From Flavobacterium sp. (lineage in GTDB: Bacteria > Bacteroidota > Bacteroidia > Flavobacteriales > Flavobacteriaceae): a stretch of 64,000 nt of DNA. Of the stretch, positions 1 through 7,880 are shown piece after piece. The notes beneath the pieces are model-generated. The model had not been told where the DNA came from. It did no database searches and saw nothing but the letters and a program-made list of their open reading frames with translations. Made by a program: the position numbers and the translations under genes. Numbering within the stretch: the first letter of the stretch is position 1; every line of letters starts with the position of its first letter. Location of the stretch: assembly GCA_015234525.1 (NCBI GenBank), contig JADGMX010000007.1, positions 80,366-144,365 of the forward strand, in the 5' to 3' direction.

Positions 1-1
1 G

Positions 2-847
2 CACGAAACCACAGTTTATGACACCGATATTTATTTGGGCTTTCAGCATTTAAAAAGTCTGGCAGTTAAAGTCGCCGAGGAAATTGTGACAGATCGTAAA
101 CTTAACGGTCTGTTTTCATCGCTAGAGGATTTTATCAATCGCGTGAACATTGGCATTGAAGCCATTCAAATTCTGATCTTCATCGGCGCATTCCGATTTA
201 CGGGGAAAACCAAAAACGAATTGACGGTCATCGCCCGAATGATTTTGGTCAACTTTAAACCTGAAAACCGAAATCTCATCTTGATTCAGGGACCGATCAA
301 AGAGTACAAGCTTCCCGAATTTCAGCGTTCGGTTTTTGAAGATGCTTTTGACGAGATCGAGCTTTTGAGTTTTCCGGTTTCGGTCACGCCGTTTAATTTA
401 CTGCAAACCTCATATCGCGGTGATGTGATGGCGAAAGACCTGAATAACTATCACAAGAAAACCGTGAGGATGTTGGCCTATTTGATTTCGCGAAAGCACG
501 TTCCGACCAAAAGAGGTGAAATGTTTTTTGGAACTTGGATCGATGCAAACGGTGAGTTTTTTGACACCGCGCACTTTGCGGATTCCTTGGCAAAATATCC
601 GTTTAAAGGCGGCGGTTGTTATTTGTTGTTGGGAACAGTTGAGGTCGATTACCATTTTCCGACGATCACCATCAGTAAAATGGCCAAAATGCCTTTTATT
701 CCTGATCCGAGATATTCAGCCACCGAAGAAAAGCGTTTTCAGACGCAACAACAAATCCGGGAAGACATCAGCATGACCGACCGCGCGCCATATCCACAGG
801 AACATGAAATCAATTTGCCAAGATTTAAAATGGTAAATAATCACTAA
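2..847 (+). CDS. DNA polymerase III alpha subunit, error-prone (DnaE2-like) type, C-terminal part
   Basis: The reading frame is open from the left edge, so only the last ~281 residues are present. The opening segment (YLGFQHLKSLAVKVAEEI, then a helix-hairpin-helix-like GLFSSLEDFINRV) resembles the region after the polymerase fingers in DnaE proteins. The C-terminal half has an OB-like stretch and ends with HEINLPRFKMVNNH. In Bacteroidota a second, shorter DnaE often accompanies a Y-family polymerase and is thought to act in damage-tolerant synthesis. The replicative DnaE of this genome is separate, at 56175-60668, which supports this being the second type. The upstream partner lies outside the window. 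The family call is from remembered resemblance and the subtype is inference. Confidence 0.75.
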   Translation, partial: HETTVYDTDIYLGFQHLKSLAVKVAEEIVTDRKLNGLFSSLEDFINRVNIGIEAIQILIFIGAFRFTGKTKNELTVIARMILVNFKPENRNLILIQGPIKEYKLPEFQRSVFEDAFDEIELLSFPVSVTPFNLLQTSYRGDVMAKDLNNYHKKTVRMLAYLISRKHVPTKRGEMFFGTWIDANGEFFDTAHFADSLAKYPFKGGGCYLLLGTVEVDYHFPTITISKMAKMPFIPDPRYSATEEKRFQTQQQIREDISMTDRAPYPQEHEINLPRFKMVNNH

Positions 848-860
848 TTTTAAGCAATAC

Positions 861-1307
861 ATGACTATGGAAAATCTTAAACGCTTCCTCGATGCACAAA
901 ATCAAACGTATCTAAAAGCGCTCGATGAAATAAGAAATGGACGAAAAACCACGCATTGGATGTGGTTCGTGTTTCCTCAAATTACAGGCTTGGGCCAAAG
1001 CGACATTGCAAAATTTTATAGCATCAAAGATATCGATGAAGCTTCGGCTTATGTCGATCACCCCGTTTTAGGAAAGCATCTGATTGAGATTTCAACTGAA
1101 CTTTTACATCATGCAAACTTGTCTGCACACGAAATATTCGGATCGCCTGACGATGTAAAACTGCGATCGTCAATGACACTTTTTGCGAATGTTCCGAATG
1201 TCGATCCCATATTTGCCAATGTTCTTGACGCTTTTTTTGAGGGCAAACAAGACGAAAAAACAATTCAGATATTACTAAGACAGAAAATCGATCATGTACC
1301 CGGATAA
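861..1307 (+). CDS. DUF1810 family protein
   Basis: A 148-residue soluble protein of unknown function. Family hallmarks are the N-terminal RFLDAQNQTYLKALDEI, the THWMWFVFPQ motif with GLGQS after it, and the DDVKLRSSMTLF segment. It starts 13 bp after the DnaE2-like gene on the same strand, so it may share its transcript. An in-frame ATG two codons further in (867) is an equally possible start. The length is normal for the family and no signal peptide or membrane segment is visible. No biochemical role is established that I can name. Confidence 0.85.
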   Translation: MTMENLKRFLDAQNQTYLKALDEIRNGRKTTHWMWFVFPQITGLGQSDIAKFYSIKDIDEASAYVDHPVLGKHLIEISTELLHHANLSAHEIFGSPDDVKLRSSMTLFANVPNVDPIFANVLDAFFEGKQDEKTIQILLRQKIDHVPG

Positions 1308-1340
1308 TTCAAGATATTTGCATTTCCGACATTAAACTAT

Positions 1341-2654
1341 ATGGGAAATAAAACCAATAAAATCCTAGACATTATCGATCTTCATCAAGGCGAAGAAGAC
1401 AAGAAAAAAGTTCTTGATAATGTGCTGGTCAACATTACATTTCGCGGATCGAATCTGTGGATTTTAGCATGTGCAATTGTCATTGCATCGGTTGGGTTAA
1501 ATGTAAACTCGACCGCCGTAATTATTGGAGCCATGTTAATCTCGCCTTTAATGGGTCCGATCGTGGGCGCGGGTTTCGCACTTGGAACCTACGACTTTGA
1601 CTTGCTTAAAAAATCATTGAAGAATCTTGCCATCGCAACCGGTGTTGGATTGTTTTTCTCCGCGCTTTACTTTTTTATCAGTCCTTTTAAAGACACTCAA
1701 TCCGAATTGCTCGCGCGAACAGCTCCGAATATTTACGATGTAATGATTGCTTTTTTTGGCGGACTTGTAGGAGTAATCGCAATTACCCGCGTGGAAAAGG
1801 GAAATCCGATTCCGGGTGTGGCGATTGCAACCGCATTGATGCCGCCACTTTGTACCGCCGGATACGGACTGGCAATCGCAAACTGGAAATTTTTCGCCGG
1901 GGCCATTTACCTGTATACGATCAACTGCTTTTTTATTTGCATCGCAACGTTCTTTATCATCAAGTATCTAAAATATCCGGTTAAACAATTCGTGGATACC
2001 CGTTATCAGAAACGGATACGAACGTTTATCACCGCGCTGATTTTTCTGATGATCATTCCGAGTTTTTATCTCGCCTATCAGCTTCTTGACGAACGACAAT
2101 ACAATCAAAAAGTTGAACGCTTTATCACCGAGGAATTTACCAATAAGGGCTACATCATCATCTATAAAAAAACGGATTTCAACGCTAAAGACAAAACCGT
2201 CGAAGTGGCATTGTTTAACAAACGTTTTGACGACGAAGAACTAAAAGATGTCAACGATAAGCTGAAGTTTTATCAATTAGCGAATACCAGGCTGGTGGTT
2301 CGTCAGGATACTACAAACCTGAAGCGCGATATTATGAACGAAATCGGTTATCAAAATAACAGGTTGCTCACAGAAAAAGAATTGGCGCTAAATAGACTGA
2401 TGGCCGAAGTAGAAAAAAGTAAGTTTGACGACGCAAAAATTCTCGGTGAAGCGAAGATTTTGTTTCCTGATATTTCCGACTTATCGCTTGCCAAACATAC
2501 ATTTAATACAAAAGTTGATAGCTTACGAGATGTAACCGTTGTGGTTTATAAAAGCAATTCGCCGCTAAATCAAGAAAACTCGCGTAGATTTTCAGCTTGG
2601 CTGAGGCAGAAGCTTGAAATCAAAAACCTGGATATTTATTACAAACCGAATTAA
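1341..2654 (+). CDS. DUF389 domain membrane protein
   Basis: A 437-residue inner-membrane protein. After a short charged N-terminus come five or six hydrophobic segments (about residues 35-230). They include the family motif NSTAVIIGAMLISPLMGPI and the downstream GNPIPGVAIATALMPPLCTAGYG. Another transmembrane segment lies near residue 235. The rest is a charged cytoplasmic or periplasmic domain of about 180 residues with coiled-coil character. DUF389 (TIGR00341/TIGR00271-type) proteins are widespread and their substrate or role is unknown. It begins 33 bp after the DUF1810 gene and is followed at once by a strong hairpin terminator. Confidence 0.85.
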   Translation: MGNKTNKILDIIDLHQGEEDKKKVLDNVLVNITFRGSNLWILACAIVIASVGLNVNSTAVIIGAMLISPLMGPIVGAGFALGTYDFDLLKKSLKNLAIATGVGLFFSALYFFISPFKDTQSELLARTAPNIYDVMIAFFGGLVGVIAITRVEKGNPIPGVAIATALMPPLCTAGYGLAIANWKFFAGAIYLYTINCFFICIATFFIIKYLKYPVKQFVDTRYQKRIRTFITALIFLMIIPSFYLAYQLLDERQYNQKVERFITEEFTNKGYIIIYKKTDFNAKDKTVEVALFNKRFDDEELKDVNDKLKFYQLANTRLVVRQDTTNLKRDIMNEIGYQNNRLLTEKELALNRLMAEVEKSKFDDAKILGEAKILFPDISDLSLAKHTFNTKVDSLRDVTVVVYKSNSPLNQENSRRFSAWLRQKLEIKNLDIYYKPN

Positions 2655-2690
2655 AAAAAAGCCTTACTATAGGAGTAAGGCTTAAATTTA
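2653..2690. terminator. Bidirectional intrinsic terminator
   Basis: A perfect stem, aagccttact pairing with agtaaggctt around a five-base loop, is flanked by an A-run on the left and a T-rich stretch on the right. It separates the convergent DUF389 gene and the ribosome hibernation gene and can serve both. Confidence 0.85.
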
Positions 2691-2702
2691 ATTTCGGATT
2701 TT

Positions 2703-3017
2703 TTAGTGGGTTCGCATTTTACCAAAAGTGGTATCCAATACTTTTTTCATTTTATCGATTGCACCCGAAACGGCCTTGTCAATTGTGTCGGCGTGATTAA
2801 CAACAGCAACCGGTTTTAATCCGGCAAGTCGTGCTTCAATCATACATCTTTTGTCGTTGGTTCCAAATTTGTCGCTGTTTTCATCTCCGAGGTGAACGTC
2901 TAATCCGGTAATTTTATCGTCAAATCTCTCAAGGGCTGTTTCTATCATCGACGAGAAATAGTTTTCTACGCGTTGGTATCCATCTACGTGGTTGTCGGTG
3001 TTCATTTGAATGTGCAT
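2703..3017 (-). CDS. hpf: Ribosome hibernation promoting factor, HPF/RaiA family
   Basis: A 104-residue short-type hibernation factor, which binds the 30S subunit near the mRNA and tRNA channel and stabilises inactive ribosomes in stationary phase. The pattern matches the family: a beta-alpha-beta start, then LERFDDKITGLDVHLGDEN, then CMIEARLAGLKPVAVVNHADTI as the central strand, and an amphipathic final helix (DKAVSGAIDKMKKVL). No C-terminal dimerisation domain of the long type is present. It is transcribed toward the terminator at 2653-2690 and its upstream region is AT-rich. Confidence 0.88.
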   Translation of the reverse strand: MHIQMNTDNHVDGYQRVENYFSSMIETALERFDDKITGLDVHLGDENSDKFGTNDKRCMIEARLAGLKPVAVVNHADTIDKAVSGAIDKMKKVLDTTFGKMRTH

Positions 3018-3163
3018 ATCTTAGAATTTTAGTTTTCCTAAAGTTACAAATTATTGACACCGAAGTAAAGACCGAATCCCGAATTAATAAAAGATTATGA
3101 TACGTTCAAACCGCCAGGTAAGCCACCGAAGTTTTTTGTAACTTTCAGCCTCAAAACTATCAG

Positions 3164-3856
3164 ATGCGCCGGATTGCTATCCTCATAACACTATTTTCAT
3201 TTTTGCCTCTTTTATCGCAGGAGACTGATCTTCCAACCTTGCAAGTGGTCGATTCGCTTTATCGGGAAGATCAATTTTATATCGGAATTACCTATAATAT
3301 GATCAGTCAACAGCCAAAGGAATTGGAACATAACAAGGTTTCACTCGGCTTCTCAATTGGTTTTCTTCGCGATATGCCGTTTAACGAAAAACGGACCTGG
3401 TCTGTTGCGGCCGGACTCGGTTATTCGGTAAATACCTCGAACCAAAACCTACTCATCGATAAGGCTGGCGATCAGTATAACTACTCATACTTTCCAAGCA
3501 ATCTTTCGTACGACAAAAATAAACTGATCTTAAATTATATCGACGTGCCGATTGAACTCCGTTGGCGGACATCAACCTATGAGAGTCACCGGTTCTGGCG
3601 AATTTACACGGGTTTTAAGCTTAGTTATCTGTTTCATGACACCTATAAATTCAGAAGTGATGACGGCGACCGAACAATTACAAACAACCCGGATCTGAAT
3701 AAGATTCAATATGGCGCTTATCTGGCGATGGGATATAACACGTGGAATTTCTACGCATACTACGGAATAAATCCGATGTATAAATCGGCTGAGGTTAATG
3801 CTGAAAAACTCGACCCGCATATCTTAAATCTGGGTCTGATGTTCTATATTTTATAA
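3164..3856 (+). CDS. Outer-membrane beta-barrel protein (OMP_b-brl_2/PorT-like family)
   Basis: A 230-residue protein with a signal peptide (RRIAILITLFSFLPLLS then Q). It then alternates short amphipathic strands rich in Tyr, Gly and Ser, and ends in an aromatic-rich strand (LNLGLMFYIL), as expected for an outer-membrane barrel. Databases often label this family 'PorT family'. I do not claim it is the T9SS component SprT/PorT, because the position beside rpoN and the sequence are not specific for it. It converges with, and overlaps by 6 bp, the membrane protein gene that follows. Confidence 0.75.
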   Translation: MRRIAILITLFSFLPLLSQETDLPTLQVVDSLYREDQFYIGITYNMISQQPKELEHNKVSLGFSIGFLRDMPFNEKRTWSVAAGLGYSVNTSNQNLLIDKAGDQYNYSYFPSNLSYDKNKLILNYIDVPIELRWRTSTYESHRFWRIYTGFKLSYLFHDTYKFRSDDGDRTITNNPDLNKIQYGAYLAMGYNTWNFYAYYGINPMYKSAEVNAEKLDPHILNLGLMFYIL

Positions 3857-4459
3857 CCACAAGTACCAAAGTACAATCTGCGGAAACACGCCGGCAATAA
3901 ATCCTACAATCAGCTCGGCCCAATCGTGCGCTTTCATATACAATCTCGACGATGCCGTAAGTCCGGTCATCACGCAGAAAAACGCAATCGTGTTAATCAT
4001 ATTGATATGCCCGTGAATACTCAATCCGACTAAAAACACCAACAGTCCGCTAAGCGCCATCATGTGTAAGCTGATTTTAATTCGCATCAGCAAAAACGCC
4101 AAAGCCGAAACCGTACTTCCGCATGCGCCAATAAAGAAAAAATGCAACTCGGGCGCGCGTTCAATTGTTACACTGTACTTAGTTAATATGAAAATCAGCA
4201 AGGCTTGGATTGCAAGTGGAATCCGACGTTGACTCAATTTCTCAGCCATGATGCTGTCCAGATAACCTAGCGATCGGAGTAGATAAAAAATCGTCATCGG
4301 AATCAAAACCATAATTATCAAAACCTGAATGAAAAGCAAATACATCTCGGGTTTTGACAAAAAGTGCCGATCGAACGCAAAATAACACAACAACGCGAAG
4401 ATCGGTACAAAGATCGGATGAAATAAGTATGAGAAAATGGGGAGAAACCGCCTTAGCAA
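3851..4459 (-). CDS. Multi-spanning inner-membrane protein downstream of rpoN
   Basis: About 202 residues with roughly six hydrophobic helices and short loops. The last loop contains SSRLYMKAHDWAEL followed by a final helix, vaguely like the end of PAP2-type phosphatases, but the PAP2 catalytic motifs are not visible. I chose the TTG start at 4459 (MLRRFLPIFSYLFHP), five bases after the rpoN stop. The upstream ATG at 4537 would add 26 polar residues that simply overlay the rpoN end in another frame. It is probably co-transcribed with rpoN. Function unknown. Confidence 0.7.
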   Translation of the reverse strand: MLRRFLPIFSYLFHPIFVPIFALLCYFAFDRHFLSKPEMYLLFIQVLIIMVLIPMTIFYLLRSLGYLDSIMAEKLSQRRIPLAIQALLIFILTKYSVTIERAPELHFFFIGACGSTVSALAFLLMRIKISLHMMALSGLLVFLVGLSIHGHINMINTIAFFCVMTGLTASSRLYMKAHDWAELIVGFIAGVFPQIVLWYLWL

Positions 4460-4463
4460 AACG

Positions 4464-5930
4464 CTAGATTTTCTTTCGCATCCTCGCAACCGGAATGTCC
4501 AATTGTTCGCGATATTTAGCGATGGTACGACGAGCAATCGGATACCCGCGTTCTTTGAGAAGTTCCATCAACTGATCGTCCGGATATGGCTTGCGCTTGT
4601 CTTCTTCAGCGATAATATCCTGCAAAATTTTCTTGATCTCAAGGGTCGACACATCTTCACCCTGATCGTTTTTCATCGATTCAGAGAAGAACTCCTTAAT
4701 CAGTTTGGTCCCGTAAGGCGTTTCAACATACTTGCTGTTCGCCACCCGCGATATCGTAGAAATGTCAAGTCCGACCAAATCGGCGATGTCTTTTAAGATC
4801 ATCGGACGCAGTTTTGTCTCATCGCCCTCAAGAAAGTAGTCGCGCTGATACTGCATAATGGCATTCATGGTCACATAAAGTGTTTCCTGACGCTGTTTTA
4901 TGGCGTCGATAAACCATTTTGCCGAATCGAGTTTTTGCTTGATAAACTGAACCGCATCTTTTTGTGCCGTCGTTTTCTCCTTTGCTTCTTTATAAGTTTG
5001 CATCATTTCCTGATAGTCCTTGGAAACGTGAAGTGTTGGCGCATTTCTGCCATTCAAGGTTAATTCCAGCTCGCCTTCAACAATTTTGATTGCAAAATCT
5101 GGAACAACATGCTCGATAATTTTATTATTACCGGTAAACGAATTTCCCGGTTTCGGATTTAATTTTTCAATTTCCTCAATTGCCTTTTTTAGCTTTTCTT
5201 CTGAAATCTCGTACTTCGCCTGTAGTTTTTCGTAGTGTTTTTTAGTAAAAGCATCAAACTGATTCTCGATGATGTCGGTTGCAAGTTCAACAAACTCGGT
5301 CGGAGTTTTATGCTTTAGCTGCAATAGCAAACATTCCTGTAAGTCGCGAGCACCCACGCCACTTGGCTCCAATTCATGAACAATATGCAAAATGCGTTCA
5401 ACCGTTTTTTCGTCGGTGTAAGTTCCCTGGGTAAACGCCAAATCGTCCACAATATCCTGGATGCTTCGTCTGATATAACCCATATCATCGATGCTTCCCA
5501 CCAGGAACTCAGCGATCTCACGCTCGTCCTCCGTTAAAATAAATGTGTTGAGCTGATTCAGCAAATCCTGATGAAAAGTAACCGGAGCCGCCAATGGAGT
5601 TTCGCGCACTTCGTCATCATCACTGTAATTATTCGCCTGAAGTTTGTAGTCGGGCGTATCGTCGTTGCTTAAGTACTCATCGATGTTGATGTCTTCGGCT
5701 TCAATTCGATCCGATTCATCGTCATCATAATCATCATACTCTTCATTCTCGAACTCGAGCTCGTCTTCTTCTTCCTCTTCTTTTCCTGGTTCGAGCGCCG
5801 GATTTTCGTTCATTTCCTCCTTTAGCCGTTGCTCAAATGCCTGCGTAGGCAACTGAATCAACTTCATCAGTTGGATTTGCTGTGGAGATAATTTCTGCGA
5901 TAATTTTAAATTTAATGACTGCTTGAGCAT
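4464..5930 (-). CDS. rpoN: RNA polymerase sigma-54 factor
   Basis: A 488-residue sigma-54 that directs RNA polymerase to -24/-12 promoters with AAA+ enhancer-binding proteins. Region I is the Gln- and Leu-rich N-terminus (SLNLKLSQKLSPQQIQLMKLIQ). Residues ~50-100 form a strongly acidic region II. The core-binding part follows, and the C-terminal RpoN box is present as ARRTIAKYREQLDIP. Length and ending (ARMRKKI) are normal. It lies 230 bp downstream of asnS on the same strand, beyond the asnS terminator. Confidence 0.95.
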   Translation of the reverse strand: MLKQSLNLKLSQKLSPQQIQLMKLIQLPTQAFEQRLKEEMNENPALEPGKEEEEEDELEFENEEYDDYDDDESDRIEAEDINIDEYLSNDDTPDYKLQANNYSDDDEVRETPLAAPVTFHQDLLNQLNTFILTEDEREIAEFLVGSIDDMGYIRRSIQDIVDDLAFTQGTYTDEKTVERILHIVHELEPSGVGARDLQECLLLQLKHKTPTEFVELATDIIENQFDAFTKKHYEKLQAKYEISEEKLKKAIEEIEKLNPKPGNSFTGNNKIIEHVVPDFAIKIVEGELELTLNGRNAPTLHVSKDYQEMMQTYKEAKEKTTAQKDAVQFIKQKLDSAKWFIDAIKQRQETLYVTMNAIMQYQRDYFLEGDETKLRPMILKDIADLVGLDISTISRVANSKYVETPYGTKLIKEFFSESMKNDQGEDVSTLEIKKILQDIIAEEDKRKPYPDDQLMELLKERGYPIARRTIAKYREQLDIPVARMRKKI

Positions 5931-6089
5931 GCTTGTAGGTTTACAGGTTAAAGTTAAAATTTACAAGGCTTTCACGCAAGGGAGAAAACTTAAACTTTCG
6001 ACAAAGTTTTTTGGATGATTTTTTAATCGGCAGTTGACGGTTTGCGGTCTGTAATCAGTGGTCACAGTCTAAATGGTGGTGATAAAAAA

Positions 6090-6137
6090 AGCTTCGTTCT
6101 GTTTTCAGATCCTTTTGGGCCGATAACAAAACGAAGC
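6090..6137 (-). terminator. Intrinsic terminator after asnS
   Basis: On the minus strand a long stem (agcttcgtt-type arm with one mismatch) is followed directly by a run of seven T. It lies 23 bp beyond the asnS stop codon. Confidence 0.75.
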
Positions 6138-6160
6138 TATATTTAAATTTTCGAGGATTT

Positions 6161-7594
6161 CTAAAATTCAGCGTTACCCGGAGTTCTCGGAAACGGAATC
6201 ACATCTCTGATATTCCCCATTCCGGTTACAAACAACACCAGACGCTCAAACCCAAGTCCGAAGCCGGAATGTACCGCCGATCCAAACCTTCTCGTATCAA
6301 GATACCACCAAAGTTCTTCCTGGTCGATGCCCACGGTTTTCATCTTTTCGATCAGCACGTCGTACCGCTCTTCACGCTGCGATCCGCCAACAATCTCACC
6401 AATTCCGGGGAACAAAATGTCCATCGCACGAACGGTTTTGCCGTCTTCGTTTAATCGCATGTAAAACGATTTGATGTCGGCCGGATAATCAAAAAGGATC
6501 ACCGGACATTTAAAATGTTTCTCAACAAGATATCGCTCATGTTCGCTTTGAAGATCAGCGCCCCACTGGTCAATCGTAAATTGGAATTTTTTATTCTTAT
6601 TGGGCTTCGAATTTTTCAAAATATCAATCGCCTCCGTATACGAAACCCGCTTGAAATTATTCTCTAAAACAAAATTCAGCTTTTGTAAAAGGCTCATTTC
6701 GCTGCGTTCGGCTTGAGGCTTCGATTTTTCCTCATCGAGCAATCGTTGTTCTAGGAATTTCAAATCGTCTTCGCAGTTGTCAAGTGCATATTTGATTACG
6801 TATTGGATAAAATCTTCCGCCAAATCCATGTTGTCGTCCAGATCAGCAAACGCAACTTCGGGTTCGATCATCCAGAATTCCGCCAAATGGCGCGACGTAT
6901 TCGAGTTTTCTGCTCTAAACGTCGGTCCAAATGTGTAAATCTGACCAAGCGCCATCGCGAAGACTTCACCTTCAAGCTGACCTGAAACCGTTAAATTGGT
7001 TTCTTTTCCGAAAAAGTCTTCCGAGAAGTCGATTTTGCCGTCTTCGGTTCGAGGCGGATTGTCTATCGGAAGCGCCGTGACCCGGAACATTTCGCCCGCG
7101 CCTTCAGCATCGCTACCGGTAATGATCGGCGTGTTGACATATACGAAACCGCGTTCCTGAAAATACCTGTGAACTGCAAATGAAAGTACAGATCGCACCC
7201 GGTTTATCGCGCCAAACGCATTGGTTCGCACCCGAAGATGCGCATTTTCACGCAAGAATTCAAGCGAGTGTTTTTTAGGTTGCATCGGATATTTCTCAGC
7301 ATCCGAGTCGCCCAGAATTTCCAGCGTTCGCACCTGGATTTCAAACTTCTGACCCGCGCCTTTGCTCTCAACAAGGTCGCCTTTAACCGATATCGCAGCT
7401 CCGGTCGTAATCCTTTTCAGTGTTTCCTCAGGCGTATTTTCGAAATCGACAACGCACTGAATGTTGTTTATCGTCGAGCCGTCATTCAGCGCGATAAACT
7501 GATTATTTCTGAAAGTCCGGACCCAGCCTTTTGCAGTTACTTCGATGTTGGTTTTCGTGCTTTTCAGCAGGTCTTTAACTTTTGTATGTTCCAT
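6161..7594 (-). CDS. asnS: Asparaginyl-tRNA synthetase
   Basis: A 477-residue class IIb aminoacyl-tRNA synthetase that charges tRNA-Asn with asparagine. The N-terminal OB-fold anticodon-binding domain occupies about residues 1-110 ([20 protein letters not shown]). The catalytic core carries motif 2 ([21 protein letters not shown]) and motif 3 ([12 protein letters not shown]), ending [15 protein letters not shown], which is characteristic of AsnRS. Length is typical. A TATATTTG -7 motif lies 30 bp upstream of the start, and a REP-like repeat begins just beyond it. Confidence 0.95.
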   Translation of the reverse strand: MEHTKVKDLLKSTKTNIEVTAKGWVRTFRNNQFIALNDGSTINNIQCVVDFENTPEETLKRITTGAAISVKGDLVESKGAGQKFEIQVRTLEILGDSDAEKYPMQPKKHSLEFLRENAHLRVRTNAFGAINRVRSVLSFAVHRYFQERGFVYVNTPIITGSDAEGAGEMFRVTALPIDNPPRTEDGKIDFSEDFFGKETNLTVSGQLEGEVFAMALGQIYTFGPTFRAENSNTSRHLAEFWMIEPEVAFADLDDNMDLAEDFIQYVIKYALDNCEDDLKFLEQRLLDEEKSKPQAERSEMSLLQKLNFVLENNFKRVSYTEAIDILKNSKPNKNKKFQFTIDQWGADLQSEHERYLVEKHFKCPVILFDYPADIKSFYMRLNEDGKTVRAMDILFPGIGEIVGGSQREERYDVLIEKMKTVGIDQEELWWYLDTRRFGSAVHSGFGLGFERLVLFVTGMGNIRDVIPFPRTPGNAEF

Positions 7595-7623
7595 TTTTTC
7601 TGAACGCTTTTGTTATTGCAATG

Positions 7624-7631
7624 CAAATATA
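7624..7631 (-). promoter_or_regulatory. asnS -7 promoter element
   Basis: Perfect TATATTTG on the minus strand, matching the Bacteroidota TAnnTTTG -7 consensus. It is followed by a 5' leader of about 20-25 bases before asnS. I found no clear -33 TTG at the usual distance. Confidence 0.6.
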
Positions 7632-7648
7632 GGTTTTTATGATTTTCA

Positions 7649-7732
7649 GGAGCTTATTCCCGCTTTCCACTGTATCTTTTTTTCCTTCCGTTGCACTTCA
7701 GCAAAAAAGGATGCCGTTCCAATCGGGGCTAG
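7649..7732 (-). repeat. REP-like palindromic repeat, copy A1 (inverted partner of A2)
   Basis: In reverse orientation this copy reads AGGAGCTTATTCCCGCT, then TGTATCTTTT, a variable middle, then AAAGGATGCCGTTCC and CGGGGCTA. The same ordered blocks occur at 16264-16366, 53561-53670 and 61171-61242. It lies between the asnS promoter and the exporter gene and holds no plausible gene. Confidence 0.75.
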
Positions 7733-7756
7733 GGGCTGCCAACTACCGATTAACCC

Positions 7757-7845
7757 ATAGCCCTGATGGACAGCGATATCCTTTTATCCGGTGTAGCGCG
7801 AGCGGAATCCGGTAAAAGATAAAGCCGACAGCAGGAATCAGCTCC
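7757..7845 (+). repeat. REP-like palindromic repeat, copy A2
   Basis: Forward copy: TAGCCCTGATGG, CAGCGATATCCTTTT, a variable GC-rich stem (ATCCGG ... CCGGT), AAAAGATAAAGCC, GACAGCAGGAA and AGCTCCT. It is placed head-to-head with copy A1, only 25 bp away. The two copies occupy most of the 286-bp gap between asnS and the exporter. Confidence 0.8.
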
Positions 7846-7880
7846 TAATACTTAACGATTGAAGCAAAATGCTCCGTAAG

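Noticed and set aside
3164..3856. Identification as the T9SS component SprT/PorT
   Set aside because: The family label PorT is broad. The neighbours and sequence do not single out the secretion component, so I call it only a beta-barrel.
3851..4459. PAP2-type phosphatase assignment for the membrane protein after rpoN
   Set aside because: The general helix layout is similar but the PAP2 catalytic Lys/Arg/His motifs cannot be found.
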